A DNA stretch of 64,000 nucleotides from Pandoraea thiooxydans (GTDB lineage Bacteria > Pseudomonadota > Gammaproteobacteria > Burkholderiales > Burkholderiaceae), in NCBI RefSeq assembly GCF_001931675.1, contig NZ_CP014839.1, positions 2,542,001-2,606,000 of the forward strand, given 5' to 3'. The notes below the pieces were generated by a model, which was not told where the DNA came from, did not search any database, and saw nothing but the letters and a program-made list of their open reading frames with translations. A program made the translations under genes and the position numbers. The stretch's first letter is position 1; each line of letters opens with the position of its first letter. This document shows positions 25,989 to 36,417 of the stretch, in pieces.

Positions 25989-26007
25989 AGAAACAGAATG
26001 TTTCAGC
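25989..26007. promoter_or_regulatory. Candidate activator site, copy 2, with inverted repeat
   Basis: This copy of AATGTTTCAGC is part of GAAAC-N5-GTTTC, a perfect 5-base inverted repeat, about 285 bases upstream of the sigma-54 promoter. A symmetrical site fits a dimeric enhancer-binding protein. Confidence 0.4.
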
Positions 26008-26098
26008 CTTGAAGTGCCGCCCCGAAACCCGGCCGGAACAGCGCGCCGAGTCGAGACGGCGGTGCACCGTGTGCGTCGCAGCGGGTAATTGGGCGCCT

Positions 26099-26142
26099 CA
26101 AAATAAAAAGACAACCGGCCCCTGCATTAGCAGGCCGGTTGC
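26099..26142 (-). terminator. Rho-independent terminator of the sigma-54 activator gene
   Basis: The minus strand forms a stem CAACCGGCC...TGC against GCAGGCCGGTTG with a small bulge, followed by CTTTTTATTT. It lies 24 bases after the activator stop codon and separates that gene from the amyloid operon. Confidence 0.8.
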
Positions 26143-26165
26143 CCTCTCACCAACGCCAGGAGATA

Positions 26166-27539
26166 TCAGGCCGGCACGCCCGATTCGTCACTACCACCAC
26201 GTAAGCCGTACCGGCACATCAGCCGGTACAACGTGATTCGAGAGATTCCCAATTCCTTTGCGACTTCAGTCAGACGATGGCAATGGCGCAGCAGCGCCTG
26301 CTCAATCGCTTCGCGCTCTGCATCGGCGCGAATTTCTTCCAGCGTTTTTATGGTGGTTGGCGCCCACTGCGACAAGTCGAGATCCTTGGCCGAGATCATG
26401 CGGCTGTCGGCCATGACCACGGCGCGCCGCACGCGATTGATCAACTCGCGAACGTTGCCGGGCCAGTGGTACTCGTACATTGCCTGTACCGCGCATTGTG
26501 TGAAGCCGCGGATTTTGCGGTGATTGTCGCCCTTGAAGCGTTGCAGCACGTGGTGCGCAAGGATTTCGATGTCTTGCCCGCGCGCCCGCAGCGGCGGCTC
26601 GTCGACCCGCAATACGCACAGGCGGTGATACAGATCCATGCGAAAGCGGCCTTCCTTGACAGCCTCTTCCAGGTTCACATTGGTCGCGGAGATGATCCTC
26701 ACGTTGACCGGAATGACTTCGTGTCCTCCAAGCCGCTCGATCGCGCCCTGCTGCAGGAATCGCAGCAGGCCTGCCTGACTCTCCATCGGCAGGTCGCCGA
26801 TTTCATCGAGGAACAGCGTGCCGCCGTTGGCAGCCTCGACGCGGCCGATCTTGCGCTGGTTCGCGCCGGTAAACGCCCCCCGCTCGTAGCCGAACAACTC
26901 GGATTGCATCAGGTGTGGTGGAATAGCGCCGCAATTGATCGCGACAAATGGTCCTTTGCTGCGTGGCGAGCGCTCGTGAATGGCAACCGCCGACAGTTCC
27001 TTGCCGGTGCCCGACTCGCCGAAGATGAATACCGGCGCATCGGTGTTGGCAACCTTGCGAATGGTACGAAACAGTTGCTGCATGACTTCGCAGGTGCCCA
27101 CCATTTCCTGATCGCTGCCCGAGAATTCCGGCGCGGACTGCTTGATCATGTCGGACAGCGCGGCCATCCCGTAGGCGTGCCCTACGATATTGGCAATCGC
27201 ATCGTTCGAGCACGGTATGTGCACGTAGTCGAAGCAGTAGTCGCGGATCAGCCGACGCACCGAGGCATTTTCCAGTTGCTCGGGACTGGTCGCCGCCACC
27301 CATCCGATATGGGCAGGCTGCATGCAGTTCTCGAACAGCGTCAGATCGCGGTCGGAATAGCCGCTGCTCAGATCGAGCAGCGCGGCCGAGGTGGGGTGCG
27401 CCGGCTGAATCAAACGGCCGACTTCTCCGGCAGACTTGGCAGGCACCACGTGCCAGCCGCGTTCCTGCAGGAAACCAAGCAAAGGCTCGCTATGTCGCCG
27501 TGACGCATAAATCAGCGTCCGATTGGTTTCATGGGTCAT
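26166..27539 (-). CDS. VpsR-type sigma-54-dependent activator
   Basis: A 457-residue enhancer-binding protein. The N-terminal 130 residues form a receiver-like domain of the VpsR kind, with D56 (AALLDLSSG) at the usual phosphoacceptor position but without a clear acidic pair. The AAA+ domain has Walker A GESGTGKE (174-181), the sigma-54 contact loop GAFTGA (221-226) and Walker B TLFLDE (241-246). A Fis-type helix-turn-helix ends the protein ([19 protein letters not shown]). VpsR, and the related Burkholderia BerB, respond to cyclic di-GMP and drive matrix genes. The ATG at 27537-27539 begins at the domain; an upstream in-frame start at 27626 is possible. The gene sits just upstream of the sigma-54 promoter of the amyloid operon. 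Confidence 0.9.
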   Translation of the reverse strand: MTHETNRTLIYASRRHSEPLLGFLQERGWHVVPAKSAGEVGRLIQPAHPTSAALLDLSSGYSDRDLTLFENCMQPAHIGWVAATSPEQLENASVRRLIRDYCFDYVHIPCSNDAIANIVGHAYGMAALSDMIKQSAPEFSGSDQEMVGTCEVMQQLFRTIRKVANTDAPVFIFGESGTGKELSAVAIHERSPRSKGPFVAINCGAIPPHLMQSELFGYERGAFTGANQRKIGRVEAANGGTLFLDEIGDLPMESQAGLLRFLQQGAIERLGGHEVIPVNVRIISATNVNLEEAVKEGRFRMDLYHRLCVLRVDEPPLRARGQDIEILAHHVLQRFKGDNHRKIRGFTQCAVQAMYEYHWPGNVRELINRVRRAVVMADSRMISAKDLDLSQWAPTTIKTLEEIRADAEREAIEQALLRHCHRLTEVAKELGISRITLYRLMCRYGLRGGSDESGVPA

Positions 27540-27776
27540 TCTTATTCCCCGCTTTACGGCAAGCTCGCACTCGTCGTTTGACCTGCGATTCGGATGCGAG
27601 AACAACAGCCCCAAGGCCTCTTCCATTTTTTATGGGGAAGATTGCCTAATTTAGTCTAGGCGAGAAGAGCGCCTCGAGTAATAGCGAGAAACGACTAATC
27701 CGATAGGATGACAGGGTTGACGCGATTAGCGTTTACCTGTGGTCGAGCGCGTTTGCGCGAGTCAGGGCGGCGCCGT

Positions 27777-28373
27777 TTACAGTGTATGCCGGTCGAGCAC
27801 TGCGCGGGCGATGGTGCCGGCGTCGACGTATTCCAGCTCGCCGCCGACCGGCACACCGCGCGCCAGGCGGCTCGCCTTGAGGCCGCGGGCCTTGAGCATT
27901 TGGGCGAGGTAGTGAGCGGTGGCCTCGCCTTCGTTGGTGAAGTTCGTGGCCAGAATGACTTCCTTGACCACGCCGTCGCTGATGCGCCGGATCAACTGCT
28001 CGAAGTGGATCTCCTTGGGCCCGATGCCGTCGAGCGGCGAGAGCCGCCCCATCAGGACGAAGTAGAGCCCGCGGAAGGTCAACGTTTGCTCGACCATCAA
28101 CTGGTCGGCCGGCGTTTCGACCACACACAGCAGCGAGGGGTCGCGCTCCGGGTCCTGGCAGGTCTCGCAGACTTCGACCTCGGTAAACGTATTACAGCGG
28201 GCACAGTGCCGGACTTCGCCGGATGCATGGAGCAATGCCTCGCCCAGCCGCGTGGCCGCGCTGCGGTCGTGCTGCAACAGGTGGTAAGCGATGCGCTGCG
28301 CCGATCGCGGGCCGACGCCAGGCAGTGCGCGCAGCGCTTCGATCAATTCCTGGAGACTGGTCAGTGCGGGCAT
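27777..28373 (-). CDS. recR: Recombination protein RecR
   Basis: A 198-residue DNA-repair protein of the RecFOR pathway, which loads RecA at gaps. The order is a helix-hairpin-helix region ([17 protein letters not shown]), a four-cysteine zinc site ([16 protein letters not shown]) and a Toprim domain ([14 protein letters not shown]). The length and motifs fit RecR exactly. It follows ybaB in the same direction in the conserved dnaX-ybaB-recR order, 114 bases after it. Confidence 0.97.
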   Translation of the reverse strand: MPALTSLQELIEALRALPGVGPRSAQRIAYHLLQHDRSAATRLGEALLHASGEVRHCARCNTFTEVEVCETCQDPERDPSLLCVVETPADQLMVEQTLTFRGLYFVLMGRLSPLDGIGPKEIHFEQLIRRISDGVVKEVILATNFTNEGEATAHYLAQMLKARGLKASRLARGVPVGGELEYVDAGTIARAVLDRHTL

Positions 28374-28487
28374 GTTCGCTCGGCTCGCGGCAACGCGGTT
28401 CGATGACAGGAAAGGGCCGCCGCTGCGTGGCCCGCAGCGGGGTCGAGCGCGGCAGTCTGCAAAGTCATGATGGCGTGGCTCCGCCCC

Positions 28488-28814
28488 TCAGAACGGCAGC
28501 TTGAAACCCGGCGGCAAAGGCATGCCGGCGGTCATGCCGCCCATCTTTTCCTGGGCGGTGGCCTCGGCCTTGCGGACCGCATCATTGAAGGCGGCGGCCA
28601 CCAGATCTTCGAGCATGTCCTTGTCGTCGGCCAGCAGGCTCGGATCGATGGAAACGCGGCGCACGTCGTTCTTGCAGGTCATCACGACCTTGACGAGTCC
28701 GGCGCCCGACTGTCCCTCGACTTCGATCTGGGCGAGCTCGTCCTGCATCTTCTTCATGTTTTCCTGCATCTGCTGAGCCTGCTTCATCAGGCCCGCGAGT
28801 TGTCCTTTCAACAT
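28488..28814 (-). CDS. ybaB: YbaB/EbfC nucleoid-associated protein
   Basis: A 108-residue DNA-binding protein of the YbaB/EbfC family. It begins [20 protein letters not shown], the usual family start, and has the helical Met/Gln-rich region, then [16 protein letters not shown] in the middle. Members coat DNA as dimers and lie between dnaX and recR in most proteobacteria. The ATG at 28812-28814 has a GGAG ribosome binding site. A longer frame upstream overlaps dnaX and was not used. Confidence 0.95.
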   Translation of the reverse strand: MLKGQLAGLMKQAQQMQENMKKMQDELAQIEVEGQSGAGLVKVVMTCKNDVRRVSIDPSLLADDKDMLEDLVAAAFNDAVRKAEATAQEKMGGMTAGMPLPPGFKLPF

Positions 28815-28849
28815 CAATGACTCCTGGCGCTTGGTAGGGTAAAAAAGAA

Positions 28850-30709
28850 TTATTGCACTGGGCGGATCGAACCGGGCACGATTTGAGCACCGAATTCGTT
28901 CATCAGCGTCTGGACGAAGGTGTCGTTGCCGATCGCCTGTTCGGCTGCCTGCTGCTGCTGCGCCCGCACTTCGGCCGCCACGGCGGCGGCCGTCGCGTTG
29001 ACCGCGCCGATTTCGATCGTCAGTTCGACCGGGGTGCCGAAGTGGGCGCCGAGGGCCTCGCGCAGTTTTTCGCTCGGGCCGCTCTCGCCCAACTGCTTGA
29101 GCGGCACACGCAGATGAAACCGGCGTCCGCTCACGCTGACCAGCTCGCTTTGCAACGCGAGTTGCTGGGCCAGACCGCGCAACGGCAACTGCGCGGCCAG
29201 CGCGGGCCATTCACCAACGAACAGCGGTGCATCGTCGGAGCGAGCCGTTTCGGTCGCCGCGTTTGGCTCGGCGGGTGAACCCGGTTCGCCATGCGCGGCA
29301 GCGCTTTCGACCTCGCGCACGGTCGTCGGCGCGGCTGGCGCCATGGCCGGCTCGGGCACCTTGCGCGGCTCGGCGGCCGGCGCGCGGCGCGCCGCCTGCG
29401 TGGCGCTGCGCGATGAAGCCTGCAGCGCGGCCAGCGCCGCCTTGGCCGGCGACATGGCCGTGGCCGTCGCGGTCGGTACCGCTGCCGCTTCTGCCTGCGC
29501 GGCTGCCGGCGGAGTTGCCGGTGCCGCCGCGGCCGTTGCGGCGGACGAGGCAGCCCGGGGAGCCGTTCGCGCGGCAGCGCCGCCCACCGGTGCGACACCG
29601 CCGACGCTGCCCGGCGATGCGCTCAGCAGCGGGCGAAATGCCGCCATGCGCAGCAACGCCATCGAAAATCCGCTGTGTTCGTCCGGCGCCAGCCCGAGCT
29701 CGCTACGCGCGCGAGTCACGATTTGATAGTGCAACTGGACTTCTTCGGGCGCGAACAGCTCGGCCAGACGTCGCACGTCGGCGGCCTCCGGCCAGTCGTC
29801 GGACACCGCGTCGGGCGCCATTTGCGCCAGCGCGACTTTATGCAGCAGACTGCCCATGTCCTGCAGTGCCGCCGAGAAAGAGAAGCTGCGGCTGGCGAGC
29901 TCGTCGGCAAGATCGATCAGGTCTTTGGGCGTGCCGGCGTGCAGGGCGTCGAGAATCCGCACCAGCACGCTCTGGTCGATCGCGCCCAGCATGCCGCGCA
30001 CGGCTTCTTCGTTGACCGGTCCGGCCGCGTAGGCGATCGCCTGGTCGGTCAGCGACAACGCGTCGCGCATGCTGCCGTTGGCCGCCTTGGCCAACAGCCG
30101 CAATGCCTGGTTGTCGAAGGCGATCTGCTCCTCGCCCAGGATATGAGCGAGGTGATCGACGATATGACCCGCCGGCATTTGCTTGAGATTGAACTGCAGA
30201 CAGCGCGACAGCACCGTGACCGGGATCTTCTGCGGGTCGGTGGTGGCCAGAATGAACTTGACGTGCGCCGGCGGCTCTTCGAGCGTCTTGAGCATCGCGT
30301 TGAAGGCGTGGCCGGTCAGCATGTGCACTTCATCGATCATATAGACCTTGAAGCGGGCATCGACGGGCGCGTAGATCGCCTTTTCGAGCAGCGAGGTCAT
30401 CTCGTCGACCCCGCGATTGGACGCCGCGTCCATCTCGACATAATCGACGAAGCGTCCCGCGTCGATCGCCTGGCAGGCCTTGCAGACCCCGCAAGGCTGA
30501 GCGGTGATGCCGGTTTCGCAATTGAGCGCCTTGGCCAGGATGCGCGACAGGGTGGTCTTGCCGACGCCGCGCGTCCCGGTGAAAAGGTACGCGTGGTGCA
30601 AGCGCTGCTGCTCGAGCGCGTGCGTGAGGGCCCGCACCACGTGCTCCTGGCCGACCAGCGTCGAGAATCCTTTGGGGCGCCATTTGCGCGCGAGTACTTG
30701 ATAAGTCAT
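28850..30709 (-). CDS. dnaX: DNA polymerase III subunits tau/gamma
   Basis: A 619-residue clamp-loader subunit. Walker A GTRGVGKT lies at 45-52, a zinc site at C64, C73, C76 and C79, and DEVH at 126-129. Residues from about 370 form an Ala/Pro-rich linker, followed by the C-terminal tau region that contacts the replicative polymerase. I see no A-rich slippery sequence like the one that makes gamma in Escherichia coli. The start [12 protein letters not shown] at 30707-30709 is the family start; a longer frame upstream runs through the 4.5S RNA gene. The ybaB gene follows after 35 bases. Confidence 0.96.
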   Translation of the reverse strand: MTYQVLARKWRPKGFSTLVGQEHVVRALTHALEQQRLHHAYLFTGTRGVGKTTLSRILAKALNCETGITAQPCGVCKACQAIDAGRFVDYVEMDAASNRGVDEMTSLLEKAIYAPVDARFKVYMIDEVHMLTGHAFNAMLKTLEEPPAHVKFILATTDPQKIPVTVLSRCLQFNLKQMPAGHIVDHLAHILGEEQIAFDNQALRLLAKAANGSMRDALSLTDQAIAYAAGPVNEEAVRGMLGAIDQSVLVRILDALHAGTPKDLIDLADELASRSFSFSAALQDMGSLLHKVALAQMAPDAVSDDWPEAADVRRLAELFAPEEVQLHYQIVTRARSELGLAPDEHSGFSMALLRMAAFRPLLSASPGSVGGVAPVGGAAARTAPRAASSAATAAAAPATPPAAAQAEAAAVPTATATAMSPAKAALAALQASSRSATQAARRAPAAEPRKVPEPAMAPAAPTTVREVESAAAHGEPGSPAEPNAATETARSDDAPLFVGEWPALAAQLPLRGLAQQLALQSELVSVSGRRFHLRVPLKQLGESGPSEKLREALGAHFGTPVELTIEIGAVNATAAAVAAEVRAQQQQAAEQAIGNDTFVQTLMNEFGAQIVPGSIRPVQ

Positions 30710-30832
30710 GGCAAAATTGTAACAAATCAGCGCGTGGACAAGTGACCGGATCGCGGTCGGAAGGCACATCGGGCGATGCTGTCGCGACAGGTTCGCAACG
30801 ATCGTTCGGACAGGCTGGCAGGAAAGGTGGAG

Positions 30833-30936
30833 GGTGACGAGCCTGACCCTCGGCACTGGCAGAAAACGGCTGTGGCTGCTTCGTTCCCGACCTGACCAGA
30901 TTGGCCGCGCCGCCATGCGAGGAGGCCCGTCACCGC
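30833..30936 (-). ncRNA. ffs: 4.5S signal recognition particle RNA
   Basis: On the minus strand the conserved SRP core GGTCAGGTCGGGAACGAAGC is present, followed by AGCCA, the site bound by Ffh. The ends pair: GGTGACGGGCCT at the 5' side against AGGCTCGTCACC at the 3' side, closing a single long hairpin of about 100 nucleotides. A TAGAAT -10 box at 30940-30945 ends close to the predicted 5' end. Position upstream of dnaX on the same strand matches other Burkholderiales. The exact ends are estimated from the terminal pairing. Confidence 0.9.
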
Positions 30937-30939
30937 CGG

Positions 30940-30945
30940 ATTCTA
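30940..30945 (-). promoter_or_regulatory. -10 box of the 4.5S RNA gene
   Basis: TAGAAT on the minus strand, 5-6 bases before the first paired base of the RNA. A matching -35 box is not clear; a TTGAAG lies 20 bases further upstream, slightly too far. Confidence 0.55.
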
Positions 30946-31223
30946 CCAGAGCCTGGCTCGCGAGTCTTCAATTGCGCGCGTATTTCGAGATGGCCAGGCC
31001 GCGCAGAGCCGACCGATTTCCGCTAAGATTGGCGGAAACTGCGTTGGCAAATCGCTTGATTTCAGCGGCGCAGCCCTAACCTGAAGGCTGGAAGCGCCAA
31101 TGCCTGTTCTGCCCGGTGCAGTGTGCCGCCGCAGAATCGATATTGCCCAAACCCCTTCTCCCGGCGCGGTCGCTATCCGACGCACCAGGATTTTTCGATT
31201 AGTTAGACGAGGCACTTAAAAAA

Positions 31224-31556
31224 ATGAGCGAGCACATCAAACACGTCACCGACGCATCTTTCGATCAGGAAGTCCTGAAGTCGGACAAGCCTGTGTTGCT
31301 GGATTTCTGGGCTGAGTGGTGTGGCCCGTGCAAGATGATTGCACCGATTCTGGAAGAGATCGCCGCCGACCCGAATTTTTCCAGCCGTGTGCAGATCGCC
31401 AAACTGGACGTCGACAACAACCAGGCCACGCCGCCGAAATTTGGCATCCGAGGCATTCCGACGCTGATCCTGTTCAAGAACGGCGCGGTCGCGGCGCAGA
31501 AAGTCGGCGCACTGTCGAAATCGCAACTGACCGCGTTCCTCGACGGCAATCTGTAA
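31224..31556 (+). CDS. trxA: Thioredoxin 1
   Basis: A 110-residue cytoplasmic thioredoxin. The active site is WCGPC with C33 and C36, and the cis-proline loop is [11 protein letters not shown]. It reduces protein disulfides and passes electrons to ribonucleotide reductase and other enzymes. The length fits the family and it is followed by rho, as in many Burkholderiales and Escherichia coli. The 168-base gap to rho contains a good promoter, so rho is not only read from trxA. Confidence 0.96.
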   Translation: MSEHIKHVTDASFDQEVLKSDKPVLLDFWAEWCGPCKMIAPILEEIAADPNFSSRVQIAKLDVDNNQATPPKFGIRGIPTLILFKNGAVAAQKVGALSKSQLTAFLDGNL

Positions 31557-31606
31557 GCTGCTGTAGTGCATTTGCCACAGCCGGCATGCGGCGTATCGAG
31601 GGCTTC

Positions 31607-31634
31607 TTGCCGAACGCGCCGCATGCGCTATAAT
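31607..31634 (+). promoter_or_regulatory. Sigma-70 promoter of rho
   Basis: TTGCCG and TATAAT are separated by 16 bases. The start of transcription would be near 31641, giving a leader of about 84 bases before rho. Confidence 0.65.
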
Positions 31635-31724
31635 CCGCCTAGACAGATCCTATAAATAGTTCTTCGAGCGTTCGCTCACTTTTTCCCTTGTCCTTCTTGC
31701 TCGTCCCTGCGACGGCATCTCCGT

Positions 31725-32987
<1,263 letters not shown>

Positions 32988-33016
32988 GCCTCGCGCACAG
33001 CGCGCTGCCGCCCCAC

Positions 33017-33048
33017 AAAACCGGTCTTTGGTCAGACCGGTTTTTTTT
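33017..33048 (+). terminator. Rho-independent terminator after rho
   Basis: AACCGGTCT and AGACCGGTT form a 9-base stem around TTGGTC, followed by a run of eight T on the plus strand. The A-run on the other side could also serve the convergent iron-binding-protein gene. Confidence 0.9.
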
Positions 33049-33065
33049 ACGCCCGTCGAACCCGC

Positions 33066-34109
33066 TCAGCGATAGCCCACCCGATCGAGAATTCGCTGTG
33101 CGGCCGGCACGCCGGCGGCAATCGCGCCGATCGGCACCGTCTCGGCCTTGAAATTGCCCAATGCGGCCAGTGTCGGATTGTCCAACTGCACCGTCTTGAC
33201 GACTGGCCATTCATTGTTGCCATTGGCGAAATACGCCTGCGCCCGATCGCTGGCCAGATACTCGAGGAATTTGATCGCCGCGGCACGGTGCGGCGCGTGC
33301 CGGGCCACGCCGGCGCCCGCGACGTTCAAGTGCGTGCCCTGCCCGTTCTGGTCCGGCCATATGAAGCCGACCCGCGACATCAACGCCCGATCCTGCGGTC
33401 GCGGCGAGCGCGCCAGGCGCACATAATAATAAGAGTTGGTCAGTGCCGCGCCGCACTCGCCGCTGGCGACCGCCTTGATCTGATCGGTATCGCCTCCACG
33501 AGGCGGGCGCGCAGCGTTGGCCACCATGCCGCGCGCCCACGCCTCGGTGGCCGCCTCGCCATTGCGCGCGATGAGCGCGCTGACCAGCGACAACATGTAC
33601 GGATGCGCCCCCGAGCGGGTGCAGACCTTGCCGCGGTTTTTCGGATTGGCCAGCGACGCATAGGTGGCGACGTCCTTCGGCCTGATGGTGTCCTTGTTGT
33701 AGACAATCACGCGCGCGCGCGTGGAAAACCCGAACCATTCGACGCCTTGCGAGCTATCGCCCGCATGCCACTTGGCGGGAATCCGCTGGGCCAGCACCGG
33801 CGATTTGATTGGCTGAAACAGCCCGGCACGCTGGGCGGCGGCCAGACGAGCCGCATCGACCATCAGGATCACGTCCGCGGGACTGCGTTGCCCCTCGCTT
33901 CTCAAGCGCTCGAAAATCGCATTGTCGTCAGCTTCGATGCGGTTTATTTTGATGCCGGTTTCCGCCGTGAAATCGCGGTAGAGGGCTTCATCGGCCTGAT
34001 AATGCCGGGCCGAATAGAGGTTCAGCACGCGATCCTGCGCGTGAACGTTGGCGGCACACACAATCGCGGCCAACAGCGGAGCGCCCAGCCTGAGAAACAG
34101 TCCATTCAT
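33066..34109 (-). CDS. Iron(III) ABC transporter periplasmic binding protein (FbpA/FutA type)
   Basis: A 347-residue periplasmic protein with a signal peptide ending VHA about residue 24; the mature part starts QDRVLNLYSARHYQAD, typical of FutA/FbpA proteins. The consecutive tyrosines in LTNSYYYVRL correspond to the iron-binding tyrosines of the family, with another in NLYSARHY. No permease or ATPase gene is beside it, so the rest of the transporter must be elsewhere. A sequence like a Fur box lies 75 bases upstream. The ATG at 34107-34109 is chosen over the TTG directly before it. Confidence 0.88.
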   Translation of the reverse strand: MNGLFLRLGAPLLAAIVCAANVHAQDRVLNLYSARHYQADEALYRDFTAETGIKINRIEADDNAIFERLRSEGQRSPADVILMVDAARLAAAQRAGLFQPIKSPVLAQRIPAKWHAGDSSQGVEWFGFSTRARVIVYNKDTIRPKDVATYASLANPKNRGKVCTRSGAHPYMLSLVSALIARNGEAATEAWARGMVANAARPPRGGDTDQIKAVASGECGAALTNSYYYVRLARSPRPQDRALMSRVGFIWPDQNGQGTHLNVAGAGVARHAPHRAAAIKFLEYLASDRAQAYFANGNNEWPVVKTVQLDNPTLAALGNFKAETVPIGAIAAGVPAAQRILDRVGYR

Positions 34110-34183
34110 CAATGCATCCTCGCATATTGGTGTAAGGGGGCCTCAACTTGCCAGGACAGCTTAGGGATATCAGGGAAAGTTGT

Positions 34184-34202
34184 AAATAATTCTCATTAAT
34201 TA
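34184..34202 (-). promoter_or_regulatory. Candidate Fur box
   Basis: AAATAATTCTCATTAATTA resembles the Fur consensus (AATGATAATTATTCTCATT style) in its AATAATTCTCATT core. It is 75 bases before the iron-binding-protein gene and in the gap to the divergent patatin gene, so iron repression is likely. Confidence 0.6.
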
Positions 34203-34292
34203 TAAGAATAGCGGAAATGATTCACGCGACTCATCCGAGCAGAAGTCGCTCAATCCTCGTAGAATTGCGCAGCGCATTCGTTGGAGCCCGGT

Positions 34293-35309
34293 TTGTCACC
34301 CGCAACATTTTTTACCCGCAGACCCATACCTCGCGGGATTTCCCGTTCTTTGCCAGTCGTTCTCGCGTGCCTGTTGAGCGCCTGCGCAAGCCCTCCCCGC
34401 CCGACGATCGCACCACGGCCGCTGGCGCAGCACGTCCAGCCCGCCTCGCCTGCCGGCATACCACCTGCCACGCCACGCCATCTGAAAATCGGCTTGGCAT
34501 TGGGCGGTGGCGCGGCGCGGGGCTTCGCGCACATCGGCGTCATCAAGGCGCTGGAGGCGCGCGGCATTCATCCGGATCTGATCGTGGGCACCAGCGCCGG
34601 CAGCGTGGTCGGCGCGCTATACGCATCGGGCTTGACCGGTCTTCAACTCAACCGCATCGCGATTTCGATGGACGAGGCCGCGATCAGCGACTGGGCATTG
34701 CCGTTTCGCTCTCGCGGCATGCTGCGCGGCGTGGCCCTGCAGGACTATGTCAATCATCTGCTGCACAATCGCCCGATCGAGCGCATGCCGATACCGCTGG
34801 GCATCGTGGCCACGGACCTGCAGACCGGTCAGCCGATTCTATTCCGGCGCGGCAACACGGGCATGGCGGTGCGCGCCTCGAGCAGCGTGCCGACGCTTTT
34901 CGAGCCGGTTCGCATCGCCGGGCACGATTACGTCGATGGCGGTCTGGTGGCACCGGTGCCGGCCGAATACGCTCGTCGCATGGGCGCTGATTTCGTGATC
35001 GCCGTGGATATCTCCGCTCAGCCAACGGCCCAGGCGACCGGCAACTCGCTCGACGTGCTGTTGCAGACCTTCGCGATCATGGGGCAATCGATCAAGCAAT
35101 ACGAACTCACTCAAAATGCCGACGTCGTCATTCGCCCCGCGCTGGCGTCGATGCGGGCCGACGATTTCCACGCCCGCAATCAGGCGATCCTGGCCGGCGA
35201 GGCGGCAGTCGCCCGCGATTGGCCCGAGATCGAGCGCAAACTGGCAAGTGCGCAACAGACCCTGAATGTGGCCGCAACCCGGGACAATCGCGCGGTCCGG
35301 TCCCAATAA
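34293..35309 (+). CDS. Patatin-like phospholipase lipoprotein (RssA-like)
   Basis: A 338-residue lipoprotein with the lipobox LLSAC near residue 30. The patatin domain has the oxyanion loop GGGAARGFAHIGVIKALE, the nucleophile GTSAGS and the catalytic aspartate in DGGLV. It should hydrolyse acyl esters, probably of phospholipids at the envelope. The start is uncertain: TTG at 34293 has a GGAG at 6 bases and is preferred to a TTG at 34281; no ATG is available before the signal sequence. A strong terminator follows. Confidence 0.85.
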   Translation: MSPATFFTRRPIPRGISRSLPVVLACLLSACASPPRPTIAPRPLAQHVQPASPAGIPPATPRHLKIGLALGGGAARGFAHIGVIKALEARGIHPDLIVGTSAGSVVGALYASGLTGLQLNRIAISMDEAAISDWALPFRSRGMLRGVALQDYVNHLLHNRPIERMPIPLGIVATDLQTGQPILFRRGNTGMAVRASSSVPTLFEPVRIAGHDYVDGGLVAPVPAEYARRMGADFVIAVDISAQPTAQATGNSLDVLLQTFAIMGQSIKQYELTQNADVVIRPALASMRADDFHARNQAILAGEAAVARDWPEIERKLASAQQTLNVAATRDNRAVRSQ

Positions 35310-35312
35310 ACA

Positions 35313-35342
35313 AAAACCTCGCCGCAAGCGGCGAGGTTTTTT
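35313..35342. terminator. Bidirectional terminator
   Basis: AACCTCGCCG and CGGCGAGGTT pair around CAAG. T-runs on the plus strand and A-runs on the other side make it work for both the patatin gene and the convergent NlpC/P60 gene. Confidence 0.88.
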
Positions 35343-35367
35343 GGATGGCCCGGATCGACGGGCCCGC

Positions 35368-36240
35368 TTACATCGGCGGGTTGTGCTTGAACAGTTCCTG
35401 CACACGCTTCAGATCCGGCGGCGTGACATCCGCCTTGGTGTTGAGCATGCGCACCCGGCGCGCACCTTCGAAGCGTCGCAACCAATAGGCCTGATGCAAA
35501 TCGTCGATGCGAATTTCTCCGCCGGTGGCGGGCGAATGCACGAATTTGTTGTCGCCGATGTAGATACCGACGTGAGAGACCTGGCGCCGGCGGGTCGTAT
35601 CGAAAAACACCAGATCGCCGGGCTTGAGGTCGTTCGACGCGACACGCTGACCGACACGACTCATCTCGACCGCGCGACGAGGCAGCAGAAAACCCAGCGT
35701 GTCCTGGAATACGTAACGCACGAAGCCGCTGCAGTCGAGCCCGCTATCGGGCGTATTGCCGCCCCATTTGTAGCGCACCCCGATCATGTTCAACGCCCCG
35801 AGGACAACCTCGCTGGCTTTATCGGCAACATTCGAGAGGAATTTGCGGGCCGGCTTCGGCGCGTCAGCCACTTGACTGGCCTGACCAGATGGCGTTTGCG
35901 ATGCGGTAGCATCCTGCGCGTTCAGCGCCTTCAGAATTTTTGCAATCTGAGCGGACTGCATCGTCGCACCCGATTGACTCGACGCTGCGCCGGCCACGTC
36001 GCCCTGCGACGCCTGAAAGGACTGGCTGACATTGTTCGAGGCCTGCGCGATTGCGGCGTTGGCCACGCCGTTGATCGAAGACGGCGATGCGCTTAGCGTC
36101 GGCGCATCGACATGGTCTTTCAACAACGGACTGGAATTGTAGGGGTCGTCGGCATGAGCGACCATCGATCCGGCGAACAGGCCTGCAGCGAAAAGGACAG
36201 AAAATATGGACCTGACGGTACGCTGGAGGGATGTCTGCAT
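35368..36240 (-). CDS. NlpC/P60 peptidoglycan hydrolase
   Basis: A 290-residue exported protein with a signal peptide ending AHA about residue 30. The middle is low-complexity, Ser/Gln/Ala-rich. The C-terminal NlpC/P60 domain has the catalytic cysteine in LDCSGFVRYVFQ and histidine in SHVGIYIGDNKFVHSP. Such enzymes cut the peptide stems of peptidoglycan (D-glutamyl-diaminopimelate bonds). The ATG at 36238-36240 is chosen over a TTG at 36249. It is convergent with the patatin gene and shares its terminator. Confidence 0.9.
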   Translation of the reverse strand: MQTSLQRTVRSIFSVLFAAGLFAGSMVAHADDPYNSSPLLKDHVDAPTLSASPSSINGVANAAIAQASNNVSQSFQASQGDVAGAASSQSGATMQSAQIAKILKALNAQDATASQTPSGQASQVADAPKPARKFLSNVADKASEVVLGALNMIGVRYKWGGNTPDSGLDCSGFVRYVFQDTLGFLLPRRAVEMSRVGQRVASNDLKPGDLVFFDTTRRRQVSHVGIYIGDNKFVHSPATGGEIRIDDLHQAYWLRRFEGARRVRMLNTKADVTPPDLKRVQELFKHNPPM

Positions 36241-36417
36241 TGGTCTCAATGGGCCGATAGATGCTTATGAAAAAATCGCTTAATGGTACGCGATAGTAAT
36301 GTGAAGCTTGAGTGAAGTCAAAAGGCAATAGGAAAAATCAATTATTTCGACAAATCATTTCAAATCATCAATATACAACACGCGATTTCGCCGACGTTAA
36401 AAGACGTTGGCCGACGT

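Larger units (their letters stand above)
25667..26165. other. Upstream control region of the amyloid operon
   Basis: About 500 bases without a gene. It holds the sigma-54 promoter at 25696-25711, two copies of AATGTTTCAGC at 25784-25794 and 25997-26007, and the terminator of the activator gene at 26099-26142. The size fits a sigma-54 promoter with upstream activator sites and DNA bending in between. Confidence 0.65.

Noticed and set aside
28850-30916. A 688-codon version of dnaX with an N-terminal extension
   Set aside because: The extra codons run through the 4.5S RNA gene. The known start [12 protein letters not shown] lies at 30709.
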